A stretch of 64,000 nucleotides of DNA, from assembly GCA_038373885.1 (NCBI GenBank), contig JAWZYV010012252.1, positions 1,116,001 to 1,180,000 on the forward strand, read 5' to 3'. Below are positions 44,102-56,500 of this stretch, piece after piece (the first letter of the stretch is position 1; each line of letters begins with the position of its first letter). The notes under the pieces were generated by a model that worked only from the letters and a program-made list of their open reading frames with translations, searched no databases and had not been told where the DNA came from. Both the position numbers and the translations under genes were made by a program. This stretch comes from Cheiracanthium punctorium (Eukaryota > Arthropoda > Arachnida > Araneae > Cheiracanthiidae).

Positions 44102-45395
44102 TCTATATAAATAAAATTAGACTTTTGTCTGTACATTTCTTGGAATTCAAAAATTTTGCGATTTCTATCCGTTTCAAGCACCCGGGAATCCGATGCGACC
44201 CTCAAAAAAAAGTTTGTCTGTCTGTCATTCTGTCATTCTGTCCGTGACGCTTTTTTTGTTTGAGCATCACGTAAAAACGACTGAAGCGAATGATATGAAA
44301 TTGGATGTCATGATAGGTGGTCACTCAACTTAAAACATAGGCGTCGAATTTTAAAAAAATCTTGATTAGATTTTCAGATTTTGCGAAAATCGTTTCAAAC
44401 TGCGTAAATTTGTGTTCGAGCATCACGTAAAAACGACTGAAGCGATTCAAATGAATTCGGGTGTCATTATAGGTGGTCACTTAACTTAAAACATAGGCGT
44501 CGAATTTAAAAAAAATCTTGATTAGATTTTGAGATTTTGTGAAAATCCTTTCAAACAGCGTAAATTTGTGTTCGCACATCACGTAATAACTGCAAAGGTG
44601 AAAAAAATGATATTTGGTGAAATGATAGGTGGTCACCTTAAACTATAAGCATCTAAAAAAATCGTTCAGATTTGGGGATTTTGAGAAAATCGTTTCAAAT
44701 TGAGTGAATTTTTGTTCATGCATTACGTAATAACGACTAAAGCGAATGATATGAAATTTGGTCGCATGATAGGTTGTTGCTCAACATAAAGTATAGGTGT
44801 CCAATTTTTTAAACATTTTTATTAGATTTTGAGATTTTGTGAAAATTCTCCCAAAATGCGGTTATATTTCTTCAAGCATCGCATAATAACGACTAATACG
44901 AAATTTGGTGATATGATAAGTAGTTGCTAATCTTAATTTATAGGTGTTGAATTTTTAAAATATTTTGATTATATTTTGAGATTTTGTGAAAATCGTTTTA
45001 AAATGCTGAAATTTTTGTTCCAGCATCACGAAATAAAGACTGCAGGGAATGAAACGAAATTTGGTGGCATGATAGGTTGTCACTCAAATTAAATTCTAGG
45101 CTTCCAATTTTTCAAAAATGTTGATTAGATTTTGAGATTTTGTGAAAATTATTTAAATATGCGTATATATTCGTTCGCGCATCACATAATTACGAATAAA
45201 GCGATTGAAATGATATTACTTAGTTACTCTCTAACCTGTAATATTTTAACAATACATAAAAATTATAAATTCGCTTTCTTTACTTTGGCAACATACTACA
45301 TCCATTCTGTGTACTCCTACAATGCTGACGAAAGTTCTTGCTTTCTAGAAATTTGCATTCAGTACTAACCCGTCAACGACGGGTACTTCAGCTAG
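44102..45395 (+). mobile_element. Helitron-like non-autonomous element, about 1.3 kb
   Basis: The 5' end TCTATATAAATAAAATTAGA begins just after A, and the 3' end reads ACCCGTCAACGACGGGT (a 7-bp hairpin stem with a 3-base loop), then ACTTCAGCTAG followed by T. TC at the 5' end, a GC-rich hairpin about 10 bases before CTRR, and insertion between A and T are the Helitron hallmarks. The interior is a degenerate tandem array with a period of about 155 bp; CATCACGTAAAAACGACTGA recurs from about 44265 to 45200 in at least six units. There is no Rep/helicase coding sequence. Confidence 0.72.
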
Positions 45396-46068
45396 TAATA
45401 AATATGTTCAAAACTAAAAGCATATAATGTTGAGTGACCAGAAGTTCCGTTTTCTCTTAACACCCCCCCCCTTTACTTTTGAAATTGTACTTTAAATCTT
45501 GGAAAATATGGAATTCTTCCTCTTGACCGACACGAATTCTACACTGGTTACTCTTAATTGCCCTCCTCTTACAATATTTCTCAATGGGAAAAATCAGAGG
45601 TGTATATTCATCTTGAAACAGCGAGGAAATTAATAATTTTATAGTGTTTATATTTTTGTCGAAATAAAAAGCTTGTTTATTTGTTAATATTTGCGAACAG
45701 TGGAAAATACAGTGGCTCGGGGAGTACCCACAAACACTCACCAACGGCTCTGAAACCACCTTTAGCCAAATAAGTTTTGAGATGGACTCGAAACTATTTA
45801 TTCAAAATAAATAAATTCCATTAGATAGTCGAAAAAGTTTCAGGATGTCTTTTTACAAGCTCTACCATAGCACATATAAATAATAAACTTATTCGAATTT
45901 TGAGAACTGAACTTCCTGGGGAAAAAAAGAAAAAAAAAACTGGCATTGAATCATAAAGCAGAATTTTCTAAAGCCCAACATGTGGGATTTTCTTTTTTTC
46001 CCCCTTAAGTCTTGGTGCTGCCATGTGCTTGCTCATCGTTTAGAGTATTGTATGATACATCTTGAAAG

Positions 46069-47262
46069 CAAGGCCGTAGCCAAGGGGGGGTTTTGGGGGT
46101 TCAAACCCCCCCCGAAATTTTCAGTCACATAACTTACTGTTCGTAGAAAAAAAATTATCCCTTGTATCGCCAACTACAATTATTGCACTTCAGTTCATTC
46201 AAACCGCATGTAATTTTTTACTTGTGTTTCTCTGAGGATCGAAAAGTGATAAATTTCACTTAAATATGCTACTCTTTTCTCTGTACGTTATATGCATACC
46301 TGTCTTCTGAGTATGGCCAAAAGGAAATGCAATTTCCGTGGCACTTGCAAGCAGAATTTCTCATTCTCATCAAATAATTCTTTAAATAAACAGTGTTTAA
46401 TGTATCATAGTAGTAGGAATTTGTGAAGGTGGTAGCAAAAATGTGCCCTAAGTACATTATGTACGGCTGCTTTATTTACACAATTTTACCCAGTATTTAC
46501 ATTTCCCATAATTAGAATGCAGTATGATCGGAGCAAAAGCTCACATTCGTCTCAAGGCTTCTCCACATTGCTTCTCTCTCTTCTTCTTTCACACCCCCCC
46601 TTACACGTAGAGAGAGACAAAAAAGAAATATCGCAACTAAAAAAATTTCTCTTTCCACAAAAAATAGTGAGTCATCTCTCGATTCCATCGGAGATCGAAA
46701 CACGAAACAGTTTCACAGTATCGTGTTTATGACCTCTATAAAGAAAAAAGTCAGAGTGATAAGTTTGTGATTTTTGGAGTTTGGGACATGTAAGCTCCAG
46801 TCTCGACCCATGTGGACCGGGAGGGAGATCCTACGTTGCATTGTTCACGTAACCAATCCGCTACTCCTTAGAATAAAAAGAGAGTGGCACTGTGGACAGC
46901 AGGAGTAAAAAAAAAAAAAAAAAACATCCGCTGCCTGGCTAGTGTCGCCCCTCTCGAGTCAGCGCCCTAGGCAGTCGCCTAGTTTTCCTATATGGTCCAG
47001 CCGGCCCTGCTCTGTCACACAGTGCTTGTCATTCTTTAAAGGCTGCACTGACTCAGAGGTTCGCTACCGCCCGATAGGATATTGCTTACATAGAACTGTT
47101 TCAATTTGGATGCATTATTTTCGCGTTTTAAATAAAAATGAAAAAACACAAAGCTGGAGATCATGCTTTGTTTAATTTTAATTCCAGTGTGCTGAAAAAA
47201 GTACCATATTAAAACATAAAACTTGAAACCCCCCCCGAAAAATTTACCTGGCTACGGCCTTG
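46069..47262 (-). mobile_element. hAT-like element, left twin, 1,194 bp
   Basis: The ends are CAAGGCCGTAGCCAAGGGG and (reverse complement) CAAGGCCGTAGCCAGGTAAA. The perfect 8-bp duplication CTTGAAAG occurs at 46061-46068 and 47263-47270. It is the reverse complement of 48042-49235 with identical length. Internal parts include an ACKCHGNC-containing frame (46269-46457) and part of a CAGGGCCGGCTGG MITE. It has no transposase. Confidence 0.88.
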
Positions 47263-48041
47263 CTTGAAAGAGACACTAAGAGCATAAATATTTTCGAGCG
47301 ACCAATATAATTTGTTAGTTCTAAAACTATGGTTATAAATCACATGATTCTTTCAAGGCTCTCCTTGGCTTATTTTAGAGGCGTGAATGAGTGAAATTAG
47401 CTTTAGTGATAGTATAAACACACTCACACCGGGCCCGGACTGTCTCCTTTGGGGCCCCTCGGCTAGAGATTGAAAAGGCTTACTAAGGAATTTAGAGGGA
47501 ATAGAATATTAGAATATGTAATAGTTGAAAATCAGGCTTACGTGTCTAAAAACCACATCTAACTATTTTAGAGCTTTTGGGGCCCCTGTCTCTTCGGCAG
47601 GGCCCTTGCTAAAGGGGTGTAGGGGCAGTCTCCCCCCCTCCCAACTAAGACTCGCAAAATTGTATTAAACTTGGCAAAATTAGATACTTAGTTGGTGAAA
47701 TTGGTGAAAACATTTTAACGAAAACGATAATTTACTTTCTGTTTCTCTTACACTTGGCAAAATGATGCAAATTCAATTGACCAAAGTAAAAAGCTAGTAA
47801 TTGTAAGTTAGTAATTGTAAAAGTTAGTAATTAAATTGGTAAAAACCGATATTTGACTTTGCAGTTGATCGACATCTGCCCCCCCCCCCCTTAGTAATGG
47901 CTCTGCTCTTCGGGGCCCCCCTGGAGCATCGGGGTTCCTGGGGTCCTCTCCGCTGCGCCACTGCGTAAAGACGTAAGATTGCTGGGAAATAAATAATACA
48001 ACTACTCCTATATATATATATATATATGTGTATGTATGTAT

Positions 48042-49235
48042 CAAGGCCGTAGCCAGGTAAATTTTTCGGGGGGGGTTTCAAGTTTTATGTTTTAATATGG
48101 TACTTTTTTCAGCACACTGGAATTAAAATTAAACAAAGCATGATCTCCAGCTTTGTGTTTTTTCATTTTTATTTAAAACGCGAAAATAATGCATCCAAAT
48201 TGAAACAGTTCTATGTAAGCAATATCCTATCGGGCGGTAGCGAACCTCTGAGTCAGTGCAGCCTTTAAAGAATGACAAGCACTGTGTGACAGAGCAGGGC
48301 CGGCTGGACCATATAGGAAAACTAGGCGACTGCCTAGGGCGCTGACTCGAGAGGGGCGACACTAGCCAGGCAGCGGATGTTTTTTTTTTTTTTTTTTACT
48401 CCTGCTGTCCACAGTGCCACTCTCTTTTTATTCTAAGGAGTAGCGGATTGGTTACGTGAACAATGCAACGTAGGATCTCCCTCCCGGTCCACATGGGTCG
48501 AGACTGGAGCTTACATGTCCCAAACTCCAAAAATCACAAACTTATCACTCTGACTTTTTTCTTTATAGAGGTCATAAACACGATACTGTGAAACTGTTTC
48601 GTGTTTCGATCTCCGATGGAATCGAGAGATGACTCACTATTTTTTGTGGAAAGAGAAATTTTTTTAGTTGCGATATTTCTTTTTTGTCTCTCTCTACGTG
48701 TAAGGGGGGGTGTGAAAGAAGAAGAGAGAGAAGCAATGTGGAGAAGCCTTGAGACGAATGTGAGCTTTTGCTCCGATCATACTGCATTCTAATTATGGGA
48801 AATGTAAATACTGGGTAAAATTGTGTAAATAAAGCAGCCGTACATAATGTACTTAGGGCACATTTTTGCTACCACCTTCACAAATTCCTACTACTATGAT
48901 ACATTAAACACTGTTTATTTAAAGAATTATTTGATGAGAATGAGAAATTCTGCTTGCAAGTGCCACGGAAATTGCATTTCCTTTTGGCCATACTCAGAAG
49001 ACAGGTATGCATATAACGTACAGAGAAAAGAGTAGCATATTTAAGTGAAATTTATCACTTTTCGATCCTCAGAGAAACACAAGTAAAAAATTACATGCGG
49101 TTTGAATGAACTGAAGTGCAATAATTGTAGTTGGCGATACAAGGGATAATTTTTTTTCTACGAACAGTAAGTTATGTGACTGAAAATTTCGGGGGGGGTT
49201 TGAACCCCCAAAACCCCCCCTTGGCTACGGCCTTG
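48042..49235 (+). mobile_element. hAT-like element, right twin, 1,194 bp
   Basis: Same element as 46069-47262 in the opposite orientation, with its own perfect 8-bp duplication GTATGTAT (48034-48041, 49236-49243). Translations of several frames are identical between the twins, so both insertions are recent. The different target duplications show two independent insertions and not one segmental inversion. The 779-bp spacer holds GC-rich MITE debris and a TA repeat. Confidence 0.88.
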
Positions 49236-49513
49236 GTATGTATATATGTATGTATCGATGTATCGAATTACTCTAAAGTTGTATATTTTGGGGGGCCTCT
49301 CCGGGGGCCCTCGACAATCGCCGACCCGACCTAGCCAATTCGGGCCTGGCGCGCACACACGCACAAAGCATAAAACCAGGAGAAATAAATAACCTGAAAT
49401 TTATTAATTGTAAAATATCACGCATTTTATTGTAAAAATAATTATGACACCAGAAAAGTTGTATTTACTCAAATTCCTGGAATATTCATATCTTATATCC
49501 AAGCCGCGTTCTA

Positions 49514-51018
49514 CACTCATGTCCATAAATTAAGGATAATGAAGTTCAGGCAAAGAAAGAGAAAGAAGCAAAACAAATTTGACTTATTTGTAAAGTCTAT
49601 TTATTAAACAAAAAGTAAAGATCAAAAAAGATGCTATATGTTTGACATAATTAATAAAAATTGCAAGTTTTACTCCCTTGACCAAATTTCAAAAAAGAAC
49701 CTATTTACAAAAAACAGTATAACATGGTTAGTAGGATGGTTAATACGGAGTATGTCTCCCGGACGATGCAATACAGGCCTGACAACGCCTAGGCATGCTG
49801 AGTATCAAATGATCAATCTGATCTTGGGGAATATTACACCACTCATCAAGCAATTCACTCCGAAGTTCCGGTAGACAGGTGGGAGGGGGTTGACGGGCTG
49901 CAATTCGTCGGCCAAGCATATCCCACACATGCTCTATTGGATTCAAGTCCGGTGAGTATGCTGGCCAATGCATACGGGTGATATCCTCCGATTGAAGGCA
50001 TTCGTCTACAATGTTTGCACGGTGAGGACGGGCGTTGTCATCCATAAACACAAATTCAGCACCCATGGCGCCCCGAAACAAACGTACATGTTGTTCCAGA
50101 ATGACATCCCGATAGATGTGGCCTGTCATCGTTACACTCTGAACATGCAGGTCAGTTCTGGAACCAAGAATAATTCCTCCCCAAACGAGCCATCCTGCAC
50201 CACCGTAACGGTGTCTTTCAATGGTGTTCTCTTGGTGGTAACGGGTACCTGGCGCTCTCCAGATGAACGTCTGGCGAGAATCAGACTGCAAACTAAACCT
50301 GGACTCGTCGGAAAACATCACACAAGACCACTGTTGCGGTGTCCACAATGCATGCTCTCTACTCCAGGTTAATCGCAGGCGACAGTGAGTTGCGGTAAGT
50401 GGAACACATCTGACAGGCCTACGAGCATATAGACCAATGTGCCCTAAGCGTCTGTACACGGTCTGCCTTGAAACTGTCGTACCGGTAGCTGAAGAGAGCT
50501 GACGAGACAGGTCTGATGCTGTACTCCGTCTGTTTCTTTTGGCAGTAACTGCCAAATAGCGGTCCTCATTCGGCGTTGTAACTCGGGGGCGACCTGTGCT
50601 GTAACGTCTACTCACATTACCATCATCTTGGAATCGTTGCCAAAGCCTGGAGATGACACTCTGGGCGATTCCAAGTTCCTCGGATACTTCCAGCTGGGTA
50701 CGTCCACATTCCAGTCGTCCGATAATTCTGCCTCGTAAAACATCATCCAAATGCCTCCTTTGTGCCATAACTATGCGGTTTTTGCACTGAAAGGCTTTCA
50801 CAGCGCTTGTGAACAATTTTACTTCTTTGCCACCTTTCCTTATATACCCCTCTCTTACACTCTCGTCATTGTGACGTACCATCCACGCCATCTGGTGGTT
50901 TCCTGTAATTTGCATATTCTTCTTCAAGATGTGTGTGATCATTCCACAGGTGAAATTTTTATTTTAGAGATCAATTTCTGTGTGATTCTGAATTATCCTT
51001 AATTTATGGACATGAGTG
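49514..51018 (-). mobile_element. Tc1-like element, full length (1,505 bp), apparently intact
   Basis: Begins CACTCATGTCCATAAATTAA directly after TA (49512-49513) and ends with its complement before TA (51019-51020). The terminal repeat is about 27 bases before similarity decays. It carries one uninterrupted transposase gene on the minus strand and so could be autonomous. It lies between gene B and gene A. Confidence 0.94.
49740..50768 (-). CDS. Tc1-family DD34E transposase, intact
   Basis: 342 residues from MAQRRHLDD, the usual size for Tc1 transposases; an in-frame extension upstream to 50942 overlaps the terminal region and lacks family similarity, so the internal ATG is chosen. The N-terminal paired-type helix-turn-helix region covers about residues 10-120 (SEELGIAQSVISRLWQRF, then TVSRQTVYRRLGHIGLYARR), with a GRPR AT-hook-like motif at 59-62. 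Catalytic residues are Asp154 (MFSDESRF), Asp244 (FMDDNARPH) and Glu279 (LNPIEHVWD), with 34 residues between the last two. It should act in the nucleus to bind the terminal repeats and cut and paste the element at TA sites. No stop or frameshift is present, unlike the sister copy near 33 kb. Confidence 0.95.
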   Translation of the reverse strand: MAQRRHLDDVLRGRIIGRLECGRTQLEVSEELGIAQSVISRLWQRFQDDGNVSRRYSTGRPRVTTPNEDRYLAVTAKRNRRSTASDLSRQLSSATGTTVSRQTVYRRLGHIGLYARRPVRCVPLTATHCRLRLTWSREHALWTPQQWSCVMFSDESRFSLQSDSRQTFIWRAPGTRYHQENTIERHRYGGAGWLVWGGIILGSRTDLHVQSVTMTGHIYRDVILEQHVRLFRGAMGAEFVFMDDNARPHRANIVDECLQSEDITRMHWPAYSPDLNPIEHVWDMLGRRIAARQPPPTCLPELRSELLDEWCNIPQDQIDHLILSMPRRCQACIASSGRHTPY

Positions 51019-53147
51019 TAGTATGAAGTGGTCAAATCCTGCTTTGGAATGTAATTCGTGGCAGAACCTGATCACGAAATACTAAAAGGAGAGAGAATGT
51101 TTGGAGAACGGGAAAGATATATTGTTTTCTCGTATGTCAATATTTCATGCGTTTCATGGAGATAATAATACGAAATTTGGCATGCATGTGAGGTTTGTAA
51201 CGTGGGTGCTCGATAAGAGTGGATTTTTCAAAATTCGAAGCCTATGGGTAGTAGGCGGCCAAAACGGTCCTTTTAACTTACCCCTCTCTATCTGAAAGGA
51301 AGGAAAAAAAAAAGGCATCTATAAAATTCTAGCTGTTAAATGCGAAACAGCAATTCATACATAGCAACATATTCCATTTCAGGACGGTTTGAAATTCGCC
51401 CTTCAAGGAGAGTAGACAACCGCTCTCTCCTTTTTTCATATAACTTTTTTGAAAGAAAAAAATAGTTACCTGCATCTGCTATTTAATTTGTATTTTTAAG
51501 GAAATATGCTTCATTTTATTATTAAAGAAAACACAAATAAACTGATAGTTCAAAAATATAAAGTATGTTAGAATTTTTACGAAACATGCTTTATATTGGA
51601 TTCATGAAATACACTTTTAAATGCGTCAAAAGATTCTCTGTTCCTGTAAATTTACTTTTTGAGTTTGATTTTCTGGTTTGGTTGCATCACGGACACTTTT
51701 GTACGCAAGAGCTAAAAATTTCTATATTTAAAAATATGAAGCCTTACAAAATTTTTGTTTTAACTTTAAATTTTAACTTGTGAAATACGCTTGGGGAGAT
51801 ACATTTTCTCTTGTGTATTCTGTTTTTGTTTTTGCTGCATGTACACTTCACTTTTAAGCAGGGTGCGAACTGAACATTTTCTCCAGGGGAGGACATTTGA
51901 AAGTAAAATTCTCCAGGGGGGGAACACTTGAAAAGAAGGAGGGAAGGTGCAAATGCTTCCCTCACATGATATTACTTGACAAATGCAGTCGCCGACAAGT
52001 GTGAGAACTGACTTATATTCAAACAAAAGTCATAGATTGTTTGTTCTATGGAATCACAGATACACAAGCTACATACAATGTACCTGTATTGGAAGCCACC
52101 CTTGAGGGTTTTACCTTAGAAAAGAGACGAAATTTTAAGGCAGTCGCCTTAGAGTATAGTAACAAACGATAACATAACACCTTCATTTTGACTTCTTGAC
52201 TTCCCAATTTGAATCCCAAAATCTTCCTTCAGCAGGGGATAAATGGTATCCCTGGCAGGGATCCATTAATATTTATCTAGCCAGGGATATCACATTCTTC
52301 AGCCGGTAACGATCCCCGGCATCCCCCCCGTCAATTCGCACCCTGCTTTTAAGTCTAGTTCCAAATAGAGATTTGCAGTTTAGAGCCAGATCTGATAAGG
52401 CGACGATTGCAAATAAATAAAAACAGTTTAACTTTTAGCTTCCAAGTTCAAAATGTCACACTTCTTAAGAATAAATTTATCAAATCTAGCAGTTTCTTAA
52501 AATACTATAATATTTTTTTTACAGAGAGATAAATATAAGAGATTATGAAAATTTTTAATGGGAATGTGAAAGAATATTTTTTTAAAACCATTTTAAAATT
52601 AAAGAATATAAAAAAGATTGTGATAAAAGCTAAAATACAACATTTGTATACAATAGAATTTTAATGAAAAACTTAAAACGAAGCTATTTAGCAAGAATTA
52701 GACTACCTTTATTTACAAATACTTAATTTAAGAATTTAAAATAAATTTAATCTGCAGTTATAATAATTTTGGTTTGGTTTGGATTTCCTTCTTAGCTAAA
52801 TAACAGTGAAAGACGCTCATATAAAACTTCTTATCCTGTAAGTTACTAATTTGCCCTCTTCGGCCCTGTCGTACTAATATCCTAACATATCTCCGAAATA
52901 CATAATTTTCTTGTTTTTAAGCTTATCCGATGTCACATCAATAACGCAATCAAGATTAGCAATATACTTTCATATTTGCTCTTACAAATGGAAACTAATA
53001 CTTCAGTGAAACAATAATCAAATTTCTCACAATTTTTTAGTGTATTAAAGAACAACACCAACAACGAGCATGAATGAGCTAAGTGCTTAAAAACAACTTT
53101 TTAGCTAAGGTATATAATACATAATGAAATCTAATATAATAAAATTA
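51019..53147. other. Region between the Tc1 element and gene B, no gene recognised
   Basis: Contains a hAT-like MITE at 51859-52345 and otherwise AT-rich sequence. Short frames at 51101-51295 and 51565-51783 show no domain. This is downstream of gene B on the minus strand; the first exon and promoter of gene A may lie farther left. Confidence 0.4.
51859..52345. mobile_element. hAT-like MITE, 487 bp, perfect 8-bp duplication
   Basis: The ends CAGGGTGCGAACTG and CAATTCGCACCCTG are inverted repeats. CTTTTAAG occurs exactly on both sides (51851-51858, 52346-52353). The interior has CTCCAGGGG-type and CCAGGGAT-type repeats. No coding capacity. Confidence 0.85.
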
Positions 53148-53153
53148 TTTATT
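53148..53153 (-). promoter_or_regulatory. Candidate polyadenylation signal of gene B
   Basis: AATAAA on the minus strand, about 142 bases after the stop codon at 53295, in an AT-rich context. Other AT-rich hexamers are nearby, so the exact cleavage site is not determined. Confidence 0.5.
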
Positions 53154-53294
53154 GACAAAATTTAATTAAAAGAAAGTGTTTGTGTTATAAAAATTCATTT
53201 CAAATTACAAACATAACCTCGTCTTTTAAAAACTAGTAAACAATAGAGCTAGGTAAGAAAGTATATGCATTGAAAATGTAGTAGATTTCTCCAT

Positions 53295-53574
53295 CTATTT
53301 TATTTTTCTGAAAAATGGTTTATTTTCTTTTGACTTGTAATGCCGTGAATAAAATATTTCAGTCACTAGAGTGAAGAATCCTAGCAAATGACCAGAAATA
53401 AGAAGCAAAAAGGCTCCACTCAGCTGTGTAATGTTCAATGCCTTCAGTTTTGATGCTTCAGTATCTTGATTTTCAAATTTAGTATGATTTTCAAACATGC
53501 TCTTCATCAGATTTCGAAACAAAATGTCTGACCTCCATTTATGAATTAAACCTCTCTCTGAGAGACGCCGCAAT
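53295..53574 (-). CDS. Gene B last exon: end of S2, helix M4, C-terminus
   Basis: 280 bp after acceptor ATATAG. One base completes Ile, then LRRLSERGLIHKWRSDI, the IR/iGluR pattern where a helix ending Glu-x-Gly-x-Ile-x-x-Trp precedes M4. The Asn-rich linker is followed by LSGAFLLLISGHLLGFFTLV (M4), then a short tail ending KPFFRKIK and TAA at 53295-53297. Confidence 0.93.
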
Positions 53575-56500
53575 CTATATAAAAAAGAAAATCAAACTAG
53601 TAAGAATATAAGAATCTTTTAAAAAATTGTACTTAATAATCTACTAATTTGAGGTGGTTGTTTTTCCCCAGTCCTCTTTTTTACGGATTTGTAGAAGCTG
53701 AATAAGAAAAACATGTTATTTCACCCAGCTATACCACTTAATTTTTTTCCGAAAATGTTCATTAATTCACTTTGAGGTCACGAATTTAACTTAATAAAGA
53801 CTAATGAGATAAAGATGCAAATAAACAATAAGTTAAATAAATAAAAATAAGTGCACATATAAATCAGTTAGTTGATGAAAAAATCATATGCTTAGCATAT
53901 ATTATGAAAAGTACAGTCATCTTCATATCATTTTGTTCATATCCCAGTCATGTATACGTGGCTGCTTCATGGTCTTGGTTCACAAAATAAACTATTTGTG
54001 CCAGGACTGGGAAAAACTGAGGATGATTCCTTATTAGCTGCACTACGCACTGAAATTAACAAAAAACTGTGCCATTTAACCTTCTTTAACAAAACCCTGC
54101 GCCTTACTCATCTCAAAAATATTCTTAAACACGGAATTGCAAAGCACATTTTTTTGAAGAATGGCACATTTTGCAAAATATTCGAATTTTAAGAATTTTT
54201 TTCAACAAGTTTCGTAAATGAAACAGCTTTATCGCTTACTAGAGTGTGAAGAGACAGTCTAAAAATTTTCAACCCCCTGACATAATTATTTTATTTTTAT
54301 TTACGTAGCAAAATCTCATGATTTTTTTTCGAACTGCAGTTTTAAACTTTCGCAATTTCGTAATTCAAAAGACGAAGAAACTCTTTTAATTAAACTAGTT
54401 TGTGATTATAAGCAAACAATCGTACGCAATCTTGATTTTTTTGGCCTTATCAGGATCAACGCTTAGTTTTAAATAATTTATAGGTCTGCTAAGTGAGAGT
54501 TATTTAAAAAAAAAAAAAAATTCATAACATTTTTTTCACAGATTTCCTTTACGTGGTTTACTTTTATCTTCTGAACCTTTATCTACTGACGGTACTTGAA
54601 AGTACCGTAAAAACAAAATTGTTTTTAAAACAATTTCATTAATTCATTGCAACTATTTCTTTGACAAATCACTACTAAATACATCATTTAATCAGCTTAC
54701 ACCATGACTGCATGTTCTATTAAACTAAGATTTTTTTTAATGGATAGCTTTTCGCTCACTTTCTAATCACATTGAGTCATGGAAAATAAATGAGCATTAA
54801 TGAATTTTTAAAAGTTGATTTATATAATTAAAGGATTAAATTTCCCAAGAAGTGTGCCATTCAAAGCATGACTTCTTCAGCTTTGTTTGTGTTTTACGCT
54901 TTAAAAAAGACATTAATTTCTTATGAAACAGTCATCAGATGTATATAGCTACTGTTTATTAATTTTTTCTCAATTTTCTTCTATATTATATTAATCAATA
55001 TTGATCATTCATACTCTAACTAGAACAAGAGAAAACAAACGGTTCAAATTGATATTCTTCGTCATTCTTAATGGGGTAAATAAAAGGTTAAGGAGGAAAC
55101 TTTAATATGTTTACATAACAGAAAGTAAGTACATGATAATTCAAATAAGTGAAAAAGATTTATCATTATTTCCTTTTTATGTATATGATATATTTTATGT
55201 CCACGAACTTGCAAAACATCTCGTGCAGTATTCCTTTAAAAATATCGATAAAAACGTCTAAAATCTAAAATATCTCGTTATTTTTGGTTACATAATATAT
55301 TTAAAAAAGCAGATGCCTCTGAATCGAGCTATTTACATTACAAAATTTGACATGACTATGAAAATTATAACAGAATTGGCCATATTACAATAGATGCATA
55401 GGAAGAGATTCGGATATCCAAGAGAAAAATAGTATTTAATAAAGACTAAGCAAATAATGGCAGTCATTGGACTTTATACACACAGATACTGCATTTTAAC
55501 AGCTGATAATATAAATTTCCATCAACGGTTTCGATAGAAATTTCCAAATACGATGAGAAAGAATGTTTAATTAGGCACCGAGCTATCAAAAGTAGAGGCA
55601 CTATTTTAACCCCAGTCACAAAGCTGTTTTAACAGGATAAGATGAAAAGACAAGATTTCTAAACGGAAAATTTGAACATTTTAAAATTTTATTAATTTTG
55701 ACAAAAAGCAGAAACACAAAATTTAAATATATATGATATGTGCCATACATTATACTTATTAACTTATGTATTTAAATGATTCCTGAAAAGTCTTTTAAAA
55801 ATACAGTACAAATATCAAAATTGAAATAACTTGAAATTATTTATCAGAATATCCTCTAAGAAGCTTCGAATCTTTTTTAAAATGATCGATGTTAATTTAC
55901 ATCTGCAAAGTAGCCCCCTGATCGCCGTTCATTTTAATTTCTTTATTTATGAAAACGAAAGGATTGCCTCTATTTTTTACGACTAAATGTTCTGAAAGGT
56001 GTTTCTGCTTTCCGTTGAACTCGTATAGTAAGAATAAAAATAAATATATTACATGATATTAAACTCTCTTTGGTACTGAAATGTTCTTGAAAAAGCAATT
56101 ACAATGTAACTTTGTCCCAAAATACTGGACGCTCGCAGTTTCGTAAAATCCACCAGGTACAAGTCGTATTTGCATCCAAACTCATTTCCTAAAAATACAT
56201 AATTGCCTTTAATAATTGACTGAAAAGCTTCTTTGTAACTAGAAACCTCAGTTTTTGAACTGTTGATCAAAGAGTGTGAAAAAATATTTCCATATTCTTC
56301 ATTGGCGATCTGAAATGGGAAAAAAAGACCTGTACGTAACTGATTAGGCTCAAGTGGAGTAAAAATAACCACTTAGTAAAAATTTCAAAATTTTAACTTT
56401 TTTTAATTATTGGTGAAATACTATTTTAACTAATCAGAGAGACCTTTGACCTTTTAAGAACATCTTAAATATTATTTCTGTTTATATTCCACTACGAGAA

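Noticed and set aside
45457..45759. 100-residue minus-strand frame
   Set aside because: No recognised domain, low-complexity lysine-rich end, and unconvincing splice sites. It could not be linked to either receptor.
49740..50942. 400-residue transposase starting at the first ATG of the open frame
   Set aside because: The extra 58 residues overlap the 5' terminal region and lack family similarity; the 342-residue start fits Tc1 length.
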